Notes: generated from the letters alone by a model not told the origin. Numbered from the stretch's first letter, positions 1 through 10,794 are shown. The stretch: DNA of 64,000 bases from Bacteroidales bacterium (GCA_016934395.1 JAFGSZ010000092.1:1-64000), one strand, 5' to 3'. Numbers and translations: made by a program.

Positions 1-2970
1 ACCAGATTGAACATGATTTTTTTCAGAAAGTGGGTCAATGGTTGTAAATCTTGCTATTGCAGGGTCGTAGTAGCGGAAGCCATAATCATACAATCCAAAG
101 AACGTTCCGTTCAGGTTATCATCCTGCAATTCTTTACCGTTATAAAGATACTTATTTTCTGAATATCCTGCCGGGGTAGTATAATTATTTTGAGACATTA
201 CTAAACCAAAGGGATAATAATCGGAGGTTTGCACCACATCAACCGGACCGGTCATATTATTGCCCAGAAAACTTACCCGGGTATTGCCCAGGTGGTCTTT
301 CAGGTTGTATTCGTACACATACTTTGTGCCCTCACCGTTATCTGTTGCTACCAGCCTACCTTCGTCAGTAACTATATAACTCAGCGAACTGTTTTCATAT
401 ACAATATTTCCAATATAGTGCATATAACTTTCAGGCGAACCCGAAGGTTGCACATGTTTCATTACTTTGTTTCCATTGGCTGTATAAAAATAAAATATAC
501 GGTTGTCGTTTCCAAAATCGATGCTGTTCGGAAGGTTAAGCGTAGAATAATATTCTATGGCCGAATTCCGGGAACCATCGTAAGTCATGCTTCCGTTACC
601 ATCATATAAATAGGTACCGCTGGTACCCGGGTAATCATTTACATCGGGGCTGCCGGCGCCATTATCGGTAACATATTCTATTTGGTTTGAAAAACGGTAA
701 TATTTATATGTCAGGTCATCTACCAGAATATCATTATATTTTCGTTCAAGTTTATAAATATTTCCCATTCTGTCGTACGAAGTTACCGATTCGGAAAAAT
801 AATCCGTATTCTCGTTTAAAGAACTTCCTGAAGCATAGGTTGCATTTGTTAAGCGGTTAAGTTTATCGTATGAAAAGCTATACCCCTTCACATCCTCATT
901 GTTTGTATTCCAGATCATTCCGGAAATATTTCCGTTATAGCAAGGGTCGGAAATATTCAATCCGCCCAGTCCGGTTGTATTTTCATAAAAAAGCTGCATA
1001 CCAAACAGGTCATTATCTTCTGTAAGTTGGGGATCGTTAATTTGAGACAACCATCCCCGTATATTATAAGTATAATCCACTTTTTGTATAAAACTCCTTT
1101 CTCCGCTGGTTTGATTTGAATGCAGGTACTTTGTAACCGGTTGGCCCAGCTCATTATATTTCAATGCATTCAGCGTGATCTCCGGCTGGTCGTTTATTTT
1201 TTCACGGGTAGCTAAAAGGCGGCCTGTATGATCGTATTGGAACAGTTTTTCAATTTTTGTCACTTCCTCCCCATTAATATGTTGTTGCCTGCTTTGTTGC
1301 AGAAGATAAGTAATATCTTCATACTTGTTGCTAACCACATCCAAACCATCAAGATGGTTTTGTGAGATACTTCTTAACATGATTCCATACTTATCATAAT
1401 AAACTGTGGAATACAGCATGGTTTTCGGAACAGGGGTATCATCATCATCGGGTTCAAGTACACGTGTCATGGTGCCGGTTACCTGACCGACGGGCGTTAC
1501 ATCTGTTTTCGCAGAGAAGTCATAATCCCCGTCATCATAGGTATCGGATTTTAAATCATCCCCCAGTAACAGTCCGTCAATAAATTCGTAATTATCATAA
1601 TACGTTACGGTTAATACGGTGGCTCCCGAGGTGGGGAATGACTCGTTGGTGTAATTAAAATATCCCGGGGAGATTTCCCGCTGTTCATTCATTTCTGCAT
1701 TATCAATGGCAGCTTGTATATCACCGCTGTATACAACCGTTCCTGTTATTACCGGCCTGTTGAACGCATCATATTTTGTAAAACTCCATTCACCGGTTTC
1801 AGCCTGCACACTATTTTGTGTACACCTCAGGCGGTCCCTGTCATCATATACCATGGTAACAGTTCCTCCTCCCGGAATTCTTTTTTCCGTCATTCGTCTG
1901 TGCCTGTCATAATTGTAATAATAACAAAAATCATCATTGCTTGGATCCAACGCCGCCGGAGTGACTACACAGCGAAGCATGTTACTGTTGTCATATACAT
2001 AGTTAGTTGGCCAGTACCCATGCGGGTCTTCATCAAAAAAATTTGTCTTTTGTACTATTCTTCCCTGTTTGTCCATATACTCACGCGACATATTTCCCTG
2101 TTCATCTATATTTTCAGTAACAAAAAGGCTATTCTCCATGTAAGTAAAACCTGTAAATGAATCGTCATCGTTAACTTTCCACCCGGGCGTATAATCAGAA
2201 GCATTATTTGCAAAGTACAGGGTACTTTGAGGCTTGTCTGCCCATGCAGTTCCGGGACCGGTTTGGGAAAGAATACGGTTAACGGGTGAATTATCATACC
2301 CAATCTGTGAAAAGGCCCTGTTATCGGGAATAATTCCACCCGGTGCACCAGAATTATAATAATTATTAACTGTGGTTTCAGTAACTCCGGTTCGAAATTC
2401 CCCGCTTTTATCCGCCGTGTATGGGAGCGGTTTTATTACTTCCCTGCCAAATTCGTCATAAAATACAGCTTGTATTATATCATTTCCATTGGGCGAGGCA
2501 CCTACATCCACAGATTGTACCGGTCTTCCCAGGCCATCTAAATAGGTAATAGATTCAAGATGTTTGAAACTTGTTCCTGGTATTGATGTTTTTGCTTCAC
2601 GATACGTGATTGATTTAATATAATTTTGAGAACCTGTTCCTGACAAAGGCACATTATCGGATGAAGGACTTGTAACCGTTATACTAGGATATTGAATTTG
2701 AACAGTACTGATATAGGCATGAAAGTTACAACCCTCCACCGCATGAAAACCGGGTAGCATGGTTATGGAATTGGTTGCAGTTACTTCCACAGTTCCGGTA
2801 ATTTCATCCTGAAGGACGATATCGCTTTGGGCTTTAAGCATTAATGTATTTGCCAATAACAGGATAAAAAATGCAGGTATAAAAATATTTTTAAAATGGG
2901 CCAGATGGCGCTTTTTACTTTTAAGGCCTTCATTTAACTGATAGGGGGCAGCTTGTATTTTTTTAAACAT
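1..2970 (-). CDS. RHS repeat protein with DUF6443-like N-terminal region; 3' end beyond the left window edge (partial)
   Basis: Reverse-strand frame from ATG at 2970 (MFKKIQAAPYQLNEGLKSKKRHLAHF...) contains ITYLDGLGRPVQSV and YD-type repeats, and reaches YDYGFRYYDPAIARFTTIDPLSEKNHVQSG at position 1 in the same frame. No complete ORF is listed in this frame, consistent with it being open to the edge. Confidence 0.85.
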   Translation of the reverse strand, partial: MFKKIQAAPYQLNEGLKSKKRHLAHFKNIFIPAFFILLLANTLMLKAQSDIVLQDEITGTVEVTATNSITMLPGFHAVEGCNFHAYISTVQIQYPSITVTSPSSDNVPLSGTGSQNYIKSITYREAKTSIPGTSFKHLESITYLDGLGRPVQSVDVGASPNGNDIIQAVFYDEFGREVIKPLPYTADKSGEFRTGVTETTVNNYYNSGAPGGIIPDNRAFSQIGYDNSPVNRILSQTGPGTAWADKPQSTLYFANNASDYTPGWKVNDDDSFTGFTYMENSLFVTENIDEQGNMSREYMDKQGRIVQKTNFFDEDPHGYWPTNYVYDNSNMLRCVVTPAALDPSNDDFCYYYNYDRHRRMTEKRIPGGGTVTMVYDDRDRLRCTQNSVQAETGEWSFTKYDAFNRPVITGTVVYSGDIQAAIDNAEMNEQREISPGYFNYTNESFPTSGATVLTVTYYDNYEFIDGLLLGDDLKSDTYDDGDYDFSAKTDVTPVGQVTGTMTRVLEPDDDDTPVPKTMLYSTVYYDKYGIMLRSISQNHLDGLDVVSNKYEDITYLLQQSRQQHINGEEVTKIEKLFQYDHTGRLLATREKINDQPEITLNALKYNELGQPVTKYLHSNQTSGERSFIQKVDYTYNIRGWLSQINDPQLTEDNDLFGMQLFYENTTGLGGLNISDPCYNGNISGMIWNTNNEDVKGYSFSYDKLNRLTNATYASGSSLNENTDYFSESVTSYDRMGNIYKLERKYNDILVDDLTYKYYRFSNQIEYVTDNGAGSPDVNDYPGTSGTYLYDGNGSMTYDGSRNSAIEYYSTLNLPNSIDFGNDNRIFYFYTANGNKVMKHVQPSGSPESYMHYIGNIVYENSSLSYIVTDEGRLVATDNGEGTKYVYEYNLKDHLGNTRVSFLGNNMTGPVDVVQTSDYYPFGLVMSQNNYTTPAGYSENKYLYNGKELQDDNLNGTFFGLYDYGFRYYDPAIARFTTIDPLSEKNHVQSG

Positions 2971-2987
2971 AAGTGAATATTTAAATA

Positions 2988-5093
2988 TTATAGCCTGATA
3001 ACACTAATTGATCGGGATTGCCCGCCGGAGCTATCCTTTAGTCTGAAATAATAGATACCGTAAGTAAAGTTTCTGAAATCGATTTTTTGGATCTCTCCCG
3101 GAAAATATTGGGAAATATGCTGGTTAAAAATTACTTTACCGTTTTCATCAGTAATTTCCAGAAATAATTGATACGGTCCATCGCCTCCGAGTTTCCAATA
3201 CAGGTAATCGCTTACCGGATTTGGATAACTTAATATTTCCACACTTTCCCAATCAATGGATTGGGGTGTATTGTAGAAAAAGACAGATATCGTATCGGAA
3301 GCAGTACATCCTAACGAATCGGTAACCGACAACCAATAGGTGTATTTTCCATCCTGCCTGTTTTCTGCTTTTGCAGTAAATATTTGATTATTAGAATTAT
3401 CCTGCCAGCAATAATTTGTAAAATGCCCAGGGGCATATAATATAACAACACTGTCAACAAGTTTTGAAATATCTTCACCCAAAGTAAATAATGGCTTATC
3501 GGCTAATTCTATTTCCAAGGAATCGGTAAATATACAACCTCTCTTATCCATCATAGTAACCCGGTATATTCCCGGTTTATCGGCTATAATATAATTTTGA
3601 TCGTGTATGCTGTCATTCCAGGTTACAAAATTATAGCCGTTATTAATGTACAATTCTGTGGAAGCGCCCGGACAAATTGTTGTATTGCCTTGGATTACTG
3701 CATTTTTATCTTTACAATTATAATATTTTGCCAGGAACACATCCTGGTCCCCACGGGATGTAAACTTCACAGATTCTTTTTCGAAAGTATTCCGGAAAGC
3801 GCCGGTAAGGTAAAGGTTTCCTTTCTGATCAAGCGCAGAGCCATATCCAAAATTTCTACCGTTGCCCGAAATACAATCTCCCCAGATCGCCAATCCATCA
3901 GAAGAAAACTGAATAGCCAGGGCAGAATTATTCCCTTCTAAAGGATTTACCATTAAATTATCTATTACCAGGGTATCTCCAATAGAACCCGTAATCAGCG
4001 CTCCCCCGAGTTTATCAATATTTAAGTGGGTGGTATAATCATAGTACCAGGTACCAAAATTTCGCCCCCATAATAAGTTGCCGGCATTATTGTATTTCAT
4101 TAAAAAACCATCTGTATAGCCTGTTGAAAAAAACAATGTGTCTGCTGCCTGGATTGAATAATTAAAACTACCGGTAAGAAAAATATCGCCATCACGGTTT
4201 TGTGCCAGGGAATTCACCTGGCAATACTCATCACCATAAATCATAGTATTCCACCGGGCATTGAAATTTTCATCAAATTGAATCAGAAATGTATTTGATT
4301 TTGTAATATTTTCATGGGCATTCAGTACAAGGCTATCCACATTAAACGTTTTACCTGTATTCCCAGCCAGCATTATATTTCCAGATTCACTTACCGAAAG
4401 AGCGGTGGGCATATCATCTTCATCTCCTCCGAGGTTTATTAATTTTTCAACAATACCCGAATTATTGAGCTTTACTAAAAAAATGTCTTTTTTCCCTGTA
4501 CTTTCAATTGTAGTTTTGCCACCTGATAAGCGTCCTGTAAAAGTCCCCGCAGCGTAAATTGCTCCGTTATTGCTGGCTTGTAATAAAAATAACGAGGCTT
4601 CACTAGTTGTTTGTAAAGTTGATATCCACCTGAACTTACCTTTTGTATCGAGCGAAGAAATAAAAAGACGCCTGCCTTTCTCTTTATTGGTGATATCATT
4701 AAATGTAACGACATCTGTAATCAATCCTCCAATAACAATATTGTTATCCATTGAAATGGTAATACATTGAGCTTGGTCCCGGCCTTTTCCTCCCCCACTC
4801 CATAGTTTTTCAATAGTACCCTTTTCATCAAAACGGGCAATGAACACATCCTGACCCCCTAAGGATTTTATAGCCTTGTTATCACATGAAATTTTTTCGG
4901 AAAAGCAACCGGTAATATACAGGTTATTGTCTTCATCGCAAACAACGCCGTTTGTCTGGTCCCAGGAAACACTTCCTAACTGTTTTACCCATTGCCAGGA
5001 TTTCTGTTCCTGCGCATGAATAATATTATATATCCCAACAAACAAGAGTATTATCAGAAATATTTTATTGAATAGATTAACTGTTTTTCTCAT
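2988..5093 (-). CDS. SBBP/beta-propeller-like secreted protein with T9SS type A C-terminal sorting domain
   Basis: 701 aa ORF; N-terminal signal peptide; repeated D..GN.Y.TG.F motifs; C-term 'SYPNPVSDYLYWKL...GIYYFRLKDSSGGQSRSISVIRL'. Confidence 0.8.
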   Translation of the reverse strand: MRKTVNLFNKIFLIILLFVGIYNIIHAQEQKSWQWVKQLGSVSWDQTNGVVCDEDNNLYITGCFSEKISCDNKAIKSLGGQDVFIARFDEKGTIEKLWSGGGKGRDQAQCITISMDNNIVIGGLITDVVTFNDITNKEKGRRLFISSLDTKGKFRWISTLQTTSEASLFLLQASNNGAIYAAGTFTGRLSGGKTTIESTGKKDIFLVKLNNSGIVEKLINLGGDEDDMPTALSVSESGNIMLAGNTGKTFNVDSLVLNAHENITKSNTFLIQFDENFNARWNTMIYGDEYCQVNSLAQNRDGDIFLTGSFNYSIQAADTLFFSTGYTDGFLMKYNNAGNLLWGRNFGTWYYDYTTHLNIDKLGGALITGSIGDTLVIDNLMVNPLEGNNSALAIQFSSDGLAIWGDCISGNGRNFGYGSALDQKGNLYLTGAFRNTFEKESVKFTSRGDQDVFLAKYYNCKDKNAVIQGNTTICPGASTELYINNGYNFVTWNDSIHDQNYIIADKPGIYRVTMMDKRGCIFTDSLEIELADKPLFTLGEDISKLVDSVVILYAPGHFTNYCWQDNSNNQIFTAKAENRQDGKYTYWLSVTDSLGCTASDTISVFFYNTPQSIDWESVEILSYPNPVSDYLYWKLGGDGPYQLFLEITDENGKVIFNQHISQYFPGEIQKIDFRNFTYGIYYFRLKDSSGGQSRSISVIRL

Positions 5094-5112
5094 ATTTCGG
5101 TGGTTAGGATTA

Positions 5113-8100
5113 TTACTGGTAGTTGTATTCGTAGGTTTTCAGAATGTTGCCATCATCGTTTTTAATAAGAGAAAGACGGCCAAGATCATCATAAATGTAA
5201 TATGTCGAAATATTATTTGGATCTGTAATGGAAGTTATCCCATAAATTGGGGAATAGGTATATGTTGTGATCAAGGCTTCGGGCAGTTCCTCACGTAATG
5301 AGATATTAAATAATTCCCAGGCAGAATCAGGAAATTCATTAGTGTGAAATATTATATTTGGAATGCCAATAATTCCCATTTGAGAAAGCACATTGGAAAT
5401 TGCTGTAGTTACTTCTGAATTTTCAGCATTTTCAGCTTTAACAACAGGGTAAGTGTCGTGATAGTCCCACACCAGGCTTGTTGTAATACCTTGCCTGGAG
5501 GTTTGTTGGATTAATCGTCCGGTACTATTATAGGTGTTAGAGTTTTCAAGTGTGTAAGAAGGATCCAAGATAAAATCGTCAGAAGAAGTTAGTTGATAGT
5601 CCTTTAGGTCATCAAACCTGTATATATTTTCCGGGTAAACGATATTTGTTCCGGCAATGTTTTTGTATGCTATGGCTTGTCCGTCAAATTGTTTTTGTAA
5701 TATTGTATGTTCTTCAAGGTTGGATTCTGTAATGACTTTTTTAATTTCAACAGGATAACTTATCGCCAGCAATTCATTCAGTTTTCTGATTGCCATGTTG
5801 GAATCATCATTACTGGTTGAATTTTCGAAGTTATTCGTATATTTATAATATGTCACTTCGCTTCTGCTATTATCCAGATTTTTCAATATTGATGTTACCT
5901 CCAGATTTCCCGGATTTCCGTATCCGTATCTTATGGTTGTGGTAATACTGTCATCCCGGGTTCCCGGAACCGGATATTCGGTAGTGGTTGTTTCTGATAA
6001 ATAATCAAATTGGGATTTCAAAAAATAGCTCCTTCTTGCAATATCATGTTCATCATAATCGTCGGATTCAACGACAATCTTATTAAAATAAAATTTATTA
6101 CCTACAACAGTGGCATCATGGAACCGGTTGTCAACATAGGTGTTTCTTATTTCTTTTACTATATTACCAGTTGCATCATAATAGTATGTCTCCAGGTTTC
6201 TTCCATGCCTCCATGATGATCCGCCGCTTACAATTGGAGGATAATAGGTGAGGAAATAGTCCGGATAATCAATGGGTGAGGTATATTTCTCATAAACTTT
6301 GCCGTTGTAGCCGGTGAAAACAGGTTCATCATCGATAAGTAATTCAGTTGGATTTTTTCCTCCTTCATACACGGTAACTTCACTGTATCCAACATGCGAA
6401 CCGCTGGTGGAACCTATTGCAGCAATATTTACATTGTTGGCCACGAGGTAATCATAGTAACAATAATAAAGATGTTGTGTTCTAAATGTATGCGTATATT
6501 CCGGCAAAGCATAAGCCAGAGAGCCGCTTGATCTTTTCCTGTCATTTTCACATCTGTATTCATATTCTTTAATCATTGTTTTATCCGTTACGGGATCATA
6601 TGTAGAGATTTGTTTGATTCTGGCACCACCTGCTTCTATCAAAAGATCCTGATCGGGATTGACAGGATCTTCAATAATAATTTTAGTTCGTACAGATATT
6701 ATTGTATTTTTTTCCGCATCATCAGGAGTTAGATTATGAATATTAAGGGCTAGAGTATATGTCCCGCTTTCTAAAAAGAAAGTTTCTTGCTGTACAGATT
6801 GTGTAAGATATACAGTTGTTCCGGACTCATTTGAAATAGTCAATGTATAACTGCAGGTACAGATAGGAAAAAGTAATGATAAGCTTACATCCTGATCAAA
6901 TTCGACTTCAAAATCAAAAGGCTGAATATTAATAAGCGTACCTTTGTATCCGGTTGTTACTTCCTCAAGGTTAGCCCCGGCTTCTATTAGAGTAATAGGC
7001 CGATCTCTTATAAATCCATAATCGTGTGATTCATATTCAAATTCGGTTTCACCTCCGGTCGGGTATTTTATCCGGGTTAATATTCCGTACTTTCCAAACG
7101 AAAAATTTGGTTTACGATCGGCCAGAATCACATTTACACCATCAAGATAAGTAAAGCTTGGTATAAGCGTATAACTTTCATTGGTCTCGCCATTAAAATA
7201 ACCCCAATAATCCTGTGATATAGAATTTCGTGCCGGTAATAGTGAAGGGGTTTCATAAAAAAACTCATAAGCCGGTTCGCTTATCTCATGTGAACTTTTT
7301 TGAATACCGGTTAAAAACACGCGAGAACGCAGGTATGGATAATTGATCGGACCTTCAGGATCGCATCCGGTAGGTTGGCAGTTGATAGTCTGATATTCAA
7401 AATCTAAATTGAAGGAATTATTCGGATAAATCTTATCCTGAACAACTATATAATCTAATAAACACCCTGTATTATCTCTGTAATCGGGTCTTCCAATAGT
7501 GTAGTTAAAATTAATCTCGGCAGTGGAGGTATAAATCCGGCTTATTTTTTTTGTATCGTAAGTTGTATGTGCAGCAGTGGATGTATTAACATAAGGAGAG
7601 AGACTGCAATAACCCGAACTTTCGTTCATTTGATCCACTACATAATATCTTGTTTCACTAAGTATAGCATCATTCTTTTCAGTAACTGGCAGATATACAA
7701 AATTAATTGCATTATTATTTATGGGATCTTTAATCCTGCTGAGCATCCAGCTGGAAGGTAAATATGGGTCAGCATCACAAATAGAAACAGATCGTCCTGA
7801 AGCAGACATTTCTGTGTATTCAATATCCTCAACATCAAAATAATATTTGACTCCTTTTTTATCCGTGATGGTCCAACTGGTGATTTCACCTCCGCCCCTG
7901 GTGTATTCTATATCAATTTTCTGATACGGAATAAATGAAAAACCGCCTTCTTCGCCTATATTTGGATTAAAAAAGAATTTACCGGACAGGCCCGGAACGT
8001 TCAATTGAAATACATCCGGTTCAAAGTCGTATTTACAACCACTTACTATTTCTTCTACTACAGCATTATCTTGAGCATAAACCCAGCTTTCCAAATCAGT

Positions 8101-8505
8101 AATATCTTTAAAAATGTTCACACTGGCATCAATAAAACCATTTGTGGTAGTTTCATCCGGTATTCCACGCATAACTCTTGAGATCGATCCTCCTGCAGAC
8201 AAGCTCCAACCTGTACCAACAACACCTGAAGCTTCTTCAACTTTAACACCTGAAGCATGATACATCACACTTACAGGTACTGAAATTGATCCATCTGATA
8301 TAGTATAGACAGGTATAGATATTTCCGGTATACCCGTATACGTATTCACCGGGATATCCTGAAACTTAAATAAGGAAGCTACATCTGGAGAAGGTTGTAT
8401 TATATTATCCATTTGAGCCGGTGCAGTTAATTCCTGACAAAAAACAATACTTTTAATAAAAATGGCTAGTACTAATCCCAACAGGAGTTTTAATTTTATT
8501 TTCAT
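5113..8505 (-). CDS. RHS/YD-repeat-like secreted protein
   Basis: 1130 aa ORF; signal peptide; 'IPVNTYTGIPEISIPVYTISDGSISVPVSVMYHASGVKVEEASGVVGTGWSLSAGGSISRVMRG'; ends 'YYIYDDLGRLSLIKNDDGNILKTYEYNYQ'. Confidence 0.8.
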   Translation of the reverse strand: MKIKLKLLLGLVLAIFIKSIVFCQELTAPAQMDNIIQPSPDVASLFKFQDIPVNTYTGIPEISIPVYTISDGSISVPVSVMYHASGVKVEEASGVVGTGWSLSAGGSISRVMRGIPDETTTNGFIDASVNIFKDITDLESWVYAQDNAVVEEIVSGCKYDFEPDVFQLNVPGLSGKFFFNPNIGEEGGFSFIPYQKIDIEYTRGGGEITSWTITDKKGVKYYFDVEDIEYTEMSASGRSVSICDADPYLPSSWMLSRIKDPINNNAINFVYLPVTEKNDAILSETRYYVVDQMNESSGYCSLSPYVNTSTAAHTTYDTKKISRIYTSTAEINFNYTIGRPDYRDNTGCLLDYIVVQDKIYPNNSFNLDFEYQTINCQPTGCDPEGPINYPYLRSRVFLTGIQKSSHEISEPAYEFFYETPSLLPARNSISQDYWGYFNGETNESYTLIPSFTYLDGVNVILADRKPNFSFGKYGILTRIKYPTGGETEFEYESHDYGFIRDRPITLIEAGANLEEVTTGYKGTLINIQPFDFEVEFDQDVSLSLLFPICTCSYTLTISNESGTTVYLTQSVQQETFFLESGTYTLALNIHNLTPDDAEKNTIISVRTKIIIEDPVNPDQDLLIEAGGARIKQISTYDPVTDKTMIKEYEYRCENDRKRSSGSLAYALPEYTHTFRTQHLYYCYYDYLVANNVNIAAIGSTSGSHVGYSEVTVYEGGKNPTELLIDDEPVFTGYNGKVYEKYTSPIDYPDYFLTYYPPIVSGGSSWRHGRNLETYYYDATGNIVKEIRNTYVDNRFHDATVVGNKFYFNKIVVESDDYDEHDIARRSYFLKSQFDYLSETTTTEYPVPGTRDDSITTTIRYGYGNPGNLEVTSILKNLDNSRSEVTYYKYTNNFENSTSNDDSNMAIRKLNELLAISYPVEIKKVITESNLEEHTILQKQFDGQAIAYKNIAGTNIVYPENIYRFDDLKDYQLTSSDDFILDPSYTLENSNTYNSTGRLIQQTSRQGITTSLVWDYHDTYPVVKAENAENSEVTTAISNVLSQMGIIGIPNIIFHTNEFPDSAWELFNISLREELPEALITTYTYSPIYGITSITDPNNISTYYIYDDLGRLSLIKNDDGNILKTYEYNYQ

Positions 8506-8596
8506 ATTAATAAATTAATATTCGTTAAATTTTATTAATCATTTTGTATAGCGGTCGAACCCATACAAAATGATTCTATAACAAAGTCTTCAATGG

Positions 8597-10627
8597 TTAA
8601 TCTTTGCAATTTTTAAAATCATTAAATTCCTTCATTAAACTTTCAATAGTTTTATTCTGTTGTATAATATATAATGTCAACTCTTCAATTTTTTGCAGTA
8701 GAATTGCGTTCATTTCGCCCAACGCTACGCCATTCTCTTTAACATTTAATTCAGAGGGGACATCGGGCAGGTGTTTATTTAACTTGATAAATTGTTCGAC
8801 TTCCTGGAGGGAAATCAGATTATAATTTTCTTTAAATACATAATCAGCCCAAACATCTAATTTTACCTCAACTTCTTTAACAGTCAATTTGCCGTCTATA
8901 ACAACATCACCAATATATGAAATGCTTCCTGTTCCGGGGAGCCATGGAGAGCCGGTGCCTCCTCCACCAATGTCAACAGGACTACCATTTTGTAAAAGTT
9001 GACCTGAAAAATTAATATTGCCGTTAACATCAAGTTCGTAAGCTGGTGTTATTGTACCAATACCTACTCTTCCCATACCTGTTAGTGTAAACCTGGGTGT
9101 CCAGCTGGCCCCACCATCCGAGGTTTGGCAAACACCAAATAAGACCTTATTTTCGGAATTGCTTACATCACCTAGTATTAAAGCCTGGTTTACTGAGGCT
9201 CCCTGTTCATTTATTAAAACAGATGCGTTATCATACTGAAAGTCATATCCAAAACCGTCTCCGCTTACCTGTTTTATATTTAGCCAGTTGTCACCGGTAT
9301 AATCTCCAATTCCAACAGCTCCGTTGTAACCTATTCCTCCGGTTATATCCTGCCATGGAGATGAGGAAGCAATTGTTCCACTTTGAAATACATTTAAATT
9401 TCGAGTAATACCACCACCGCTAATTGTAACAGTCCCGCTTCTGCTTGAAGGATCTGGGTTAGCCTCAACATCAACAGCAACTGTTCCACTATTTGAGCCG
9501 CTGGTTGGCGACACATTTATCCAGGATTGATTATCCGTAACTGTCCAACTAATATTTGATGTCACATTTACATTCTGACTTGATACACTGCTTCCGAATG
9601 ATAGTTCGGAAGAACTTATGTTTAAATAGTCAGATGGCACAGTACCTGTCTGGGTTATTTGAACTGTTGACGTTAATGATCCATCGGTTACGGTAACAGT
9701 ACCGCTTCGGTTTGAAGTTGTGGTATTCTCGGTAACATTAACTGTAATGGAACCACTATTACTACCACTGGTTGGGCTCACAGTTATCCAGTTTTGGTTG
9801 TCATTAACAGTCCAGCTGATGTTCGAATTTACATAAATAATATCATTACCTGAATTAAAATCAAAGACCAGACTACCTGGAGAAACCTCTAAGTTTGGAA
9901 CAGGATCTCCTGTAAGGTATCCACCACTGCTTATGGTTGTTATCTCACTTTGAGTGAGTTGTCTATTATAAATTCTGATATCGTCTAAATAACCCCAAAG
10001 TTGTTGAATACAATATTCCGCACCTAAATATAAAATATTATTGGTTTCAAATGAAGTGTATATAGTCGAGTCTTGGGTACTTTTTATCCCATTAATGTAT
10101 ATTTGGCATGTTCCGACAGGTTTGTTTACGACAAAAGCAAAATATATCCATTCTCCAGCCGAGTGTGTTCCTGAAGTGTTTGCCACAAATTCATTTCCTG
10201 ATCCATCGTAGGTTTTAAAAGATAAGCCGGCATTAGTGTTCATGGAAACGGTAAATCCATTGCGATTTGGATCACAATTTTCATTATTTGAAAGTAAAGG
10301 ATAATTTCCACTACTATACCAATGCTTATAATGCCCTGTAATCGTAAAGTAGTCTCCAAAATTTACAGTTCCACAATTAATCCAACGGTCTGTTCCATCA
10401 AGATTTATAGCATAGTTCCCTTCAGGGCTGTTGTCTGTATGTTGTTCTGTACCGTTATAAGTACCATCATTAGAACCAATAATATCCTCAATCAGATTGT
10501 CGGTATTATTAATCTCAAAATTCCACTGGTGTAATAGTGAACTGGATTGTGCAATAATATTAATATTGTATAATAAAGTAAATATTAATGTTATTGCTAC
10601 TGTTAAAATAGGAGTCAGGTGTTTCAT
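8597..10627 (-). CDS. LamG (concanavalin-like) + two BACON-like domains + tail-fibre-like C-terminus
   Basis: 676 aa; LamG-like N-terminal half; two repeats of 'NISWTV.DNQ.WI.VSPTSGSNSG...RSGTVT'; C-term 'GRVGIGTITPAYELDVNGNINFSG...NLISLQEVEQFIKLNKHLPDVPSE...GVALGEMNAILLQKIEELTLYIIQQ'. Confidence 0.75.
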   Translation of the reverse strand: MKHLTPILTVAITLIFTLLYNINIIAQSSSLLHQWNFEINNTDNLIEDIIGSNDGTYNGTEQHTDNSPEGNYAINLDGTDRWINCGTVNFGDYFTITGHYKHWYSSGNYPLLSNNENCDPNRNGFTVSMNTNAGLSFKTYDGSGNEFVANTSGTHSAGEWIYFAFVVNKPVGTCQIYINGIKSTQDSTIYTSFETNNILYLGAEYCIQQLWGYLDDIRIYNRQLTQSEITTISSGGYLTGDPVPNLEVSPGSLVFDFNSGNDIIYVNSNISWTVNDNQNWITVSPTSGSNSGSITVNVTENTTTSNRSGTVTVTDGSLTSTVQITQTGTVPSDYLNISSSELSFGSSVSSQNVNVTSNISWTVTDNQSWINVSPTSGSNSGTVAVDVEANPDPSSRSGTVTISGGGITRNLNVFQSGTIASSSPWQDITGGIGYNGAVGIGDYTGDNWLNIKQVSGDGFGYDFQYDNASVLINEQGASVNQALILGDVSNSENKVLFGVCQTSDGGASWTPRFTLTGMGRVGIGTITPAYELDVNGNINFSGQLLQNGSPVDIGGGGTGSPWLPGTGSISYIGDVVIDGKLTVKEVEVKLDVWADYVFKENYNLISLQEVEQFIKLNKHLPDVPSELNVKENGVALGEMNAILLQKIEELTLYIIQQNKTIESLMKEFNDFKNCKD

Positions 10628-10794
10628 GGTTTGTTTTTTTTATTCCGATATCGATGATATTTCAATGTTAAAAAGTAAAATGATAATTGAATAATACTTT
10701 GATTTTAAATTTAGAAGAACCCACTGAAATATAATTGCAGTTGGTAATTTAGAATTATTATAAATTTGAGTATTATTATTGCTATGGCTAAAAG

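Noticed and set aside
229-609. + strand 126-aa ORF and other short ORFs within 1-2970 (957-1154, 1706-1912, 1714-2160, 2106-2348)
   Set aside because: All lie in alternative frames inside the long RHS coding region; their translations show no family signature.
8597-10627. Prophage, suggested by the tail-fibre-like C-terminus
   Set aside because: No capsid, terminase, portal, tail or lysis genes are adjacent. The protein has a signal-like N-terminus and LamG/BACON domains, fitting a bacterial surface protein.
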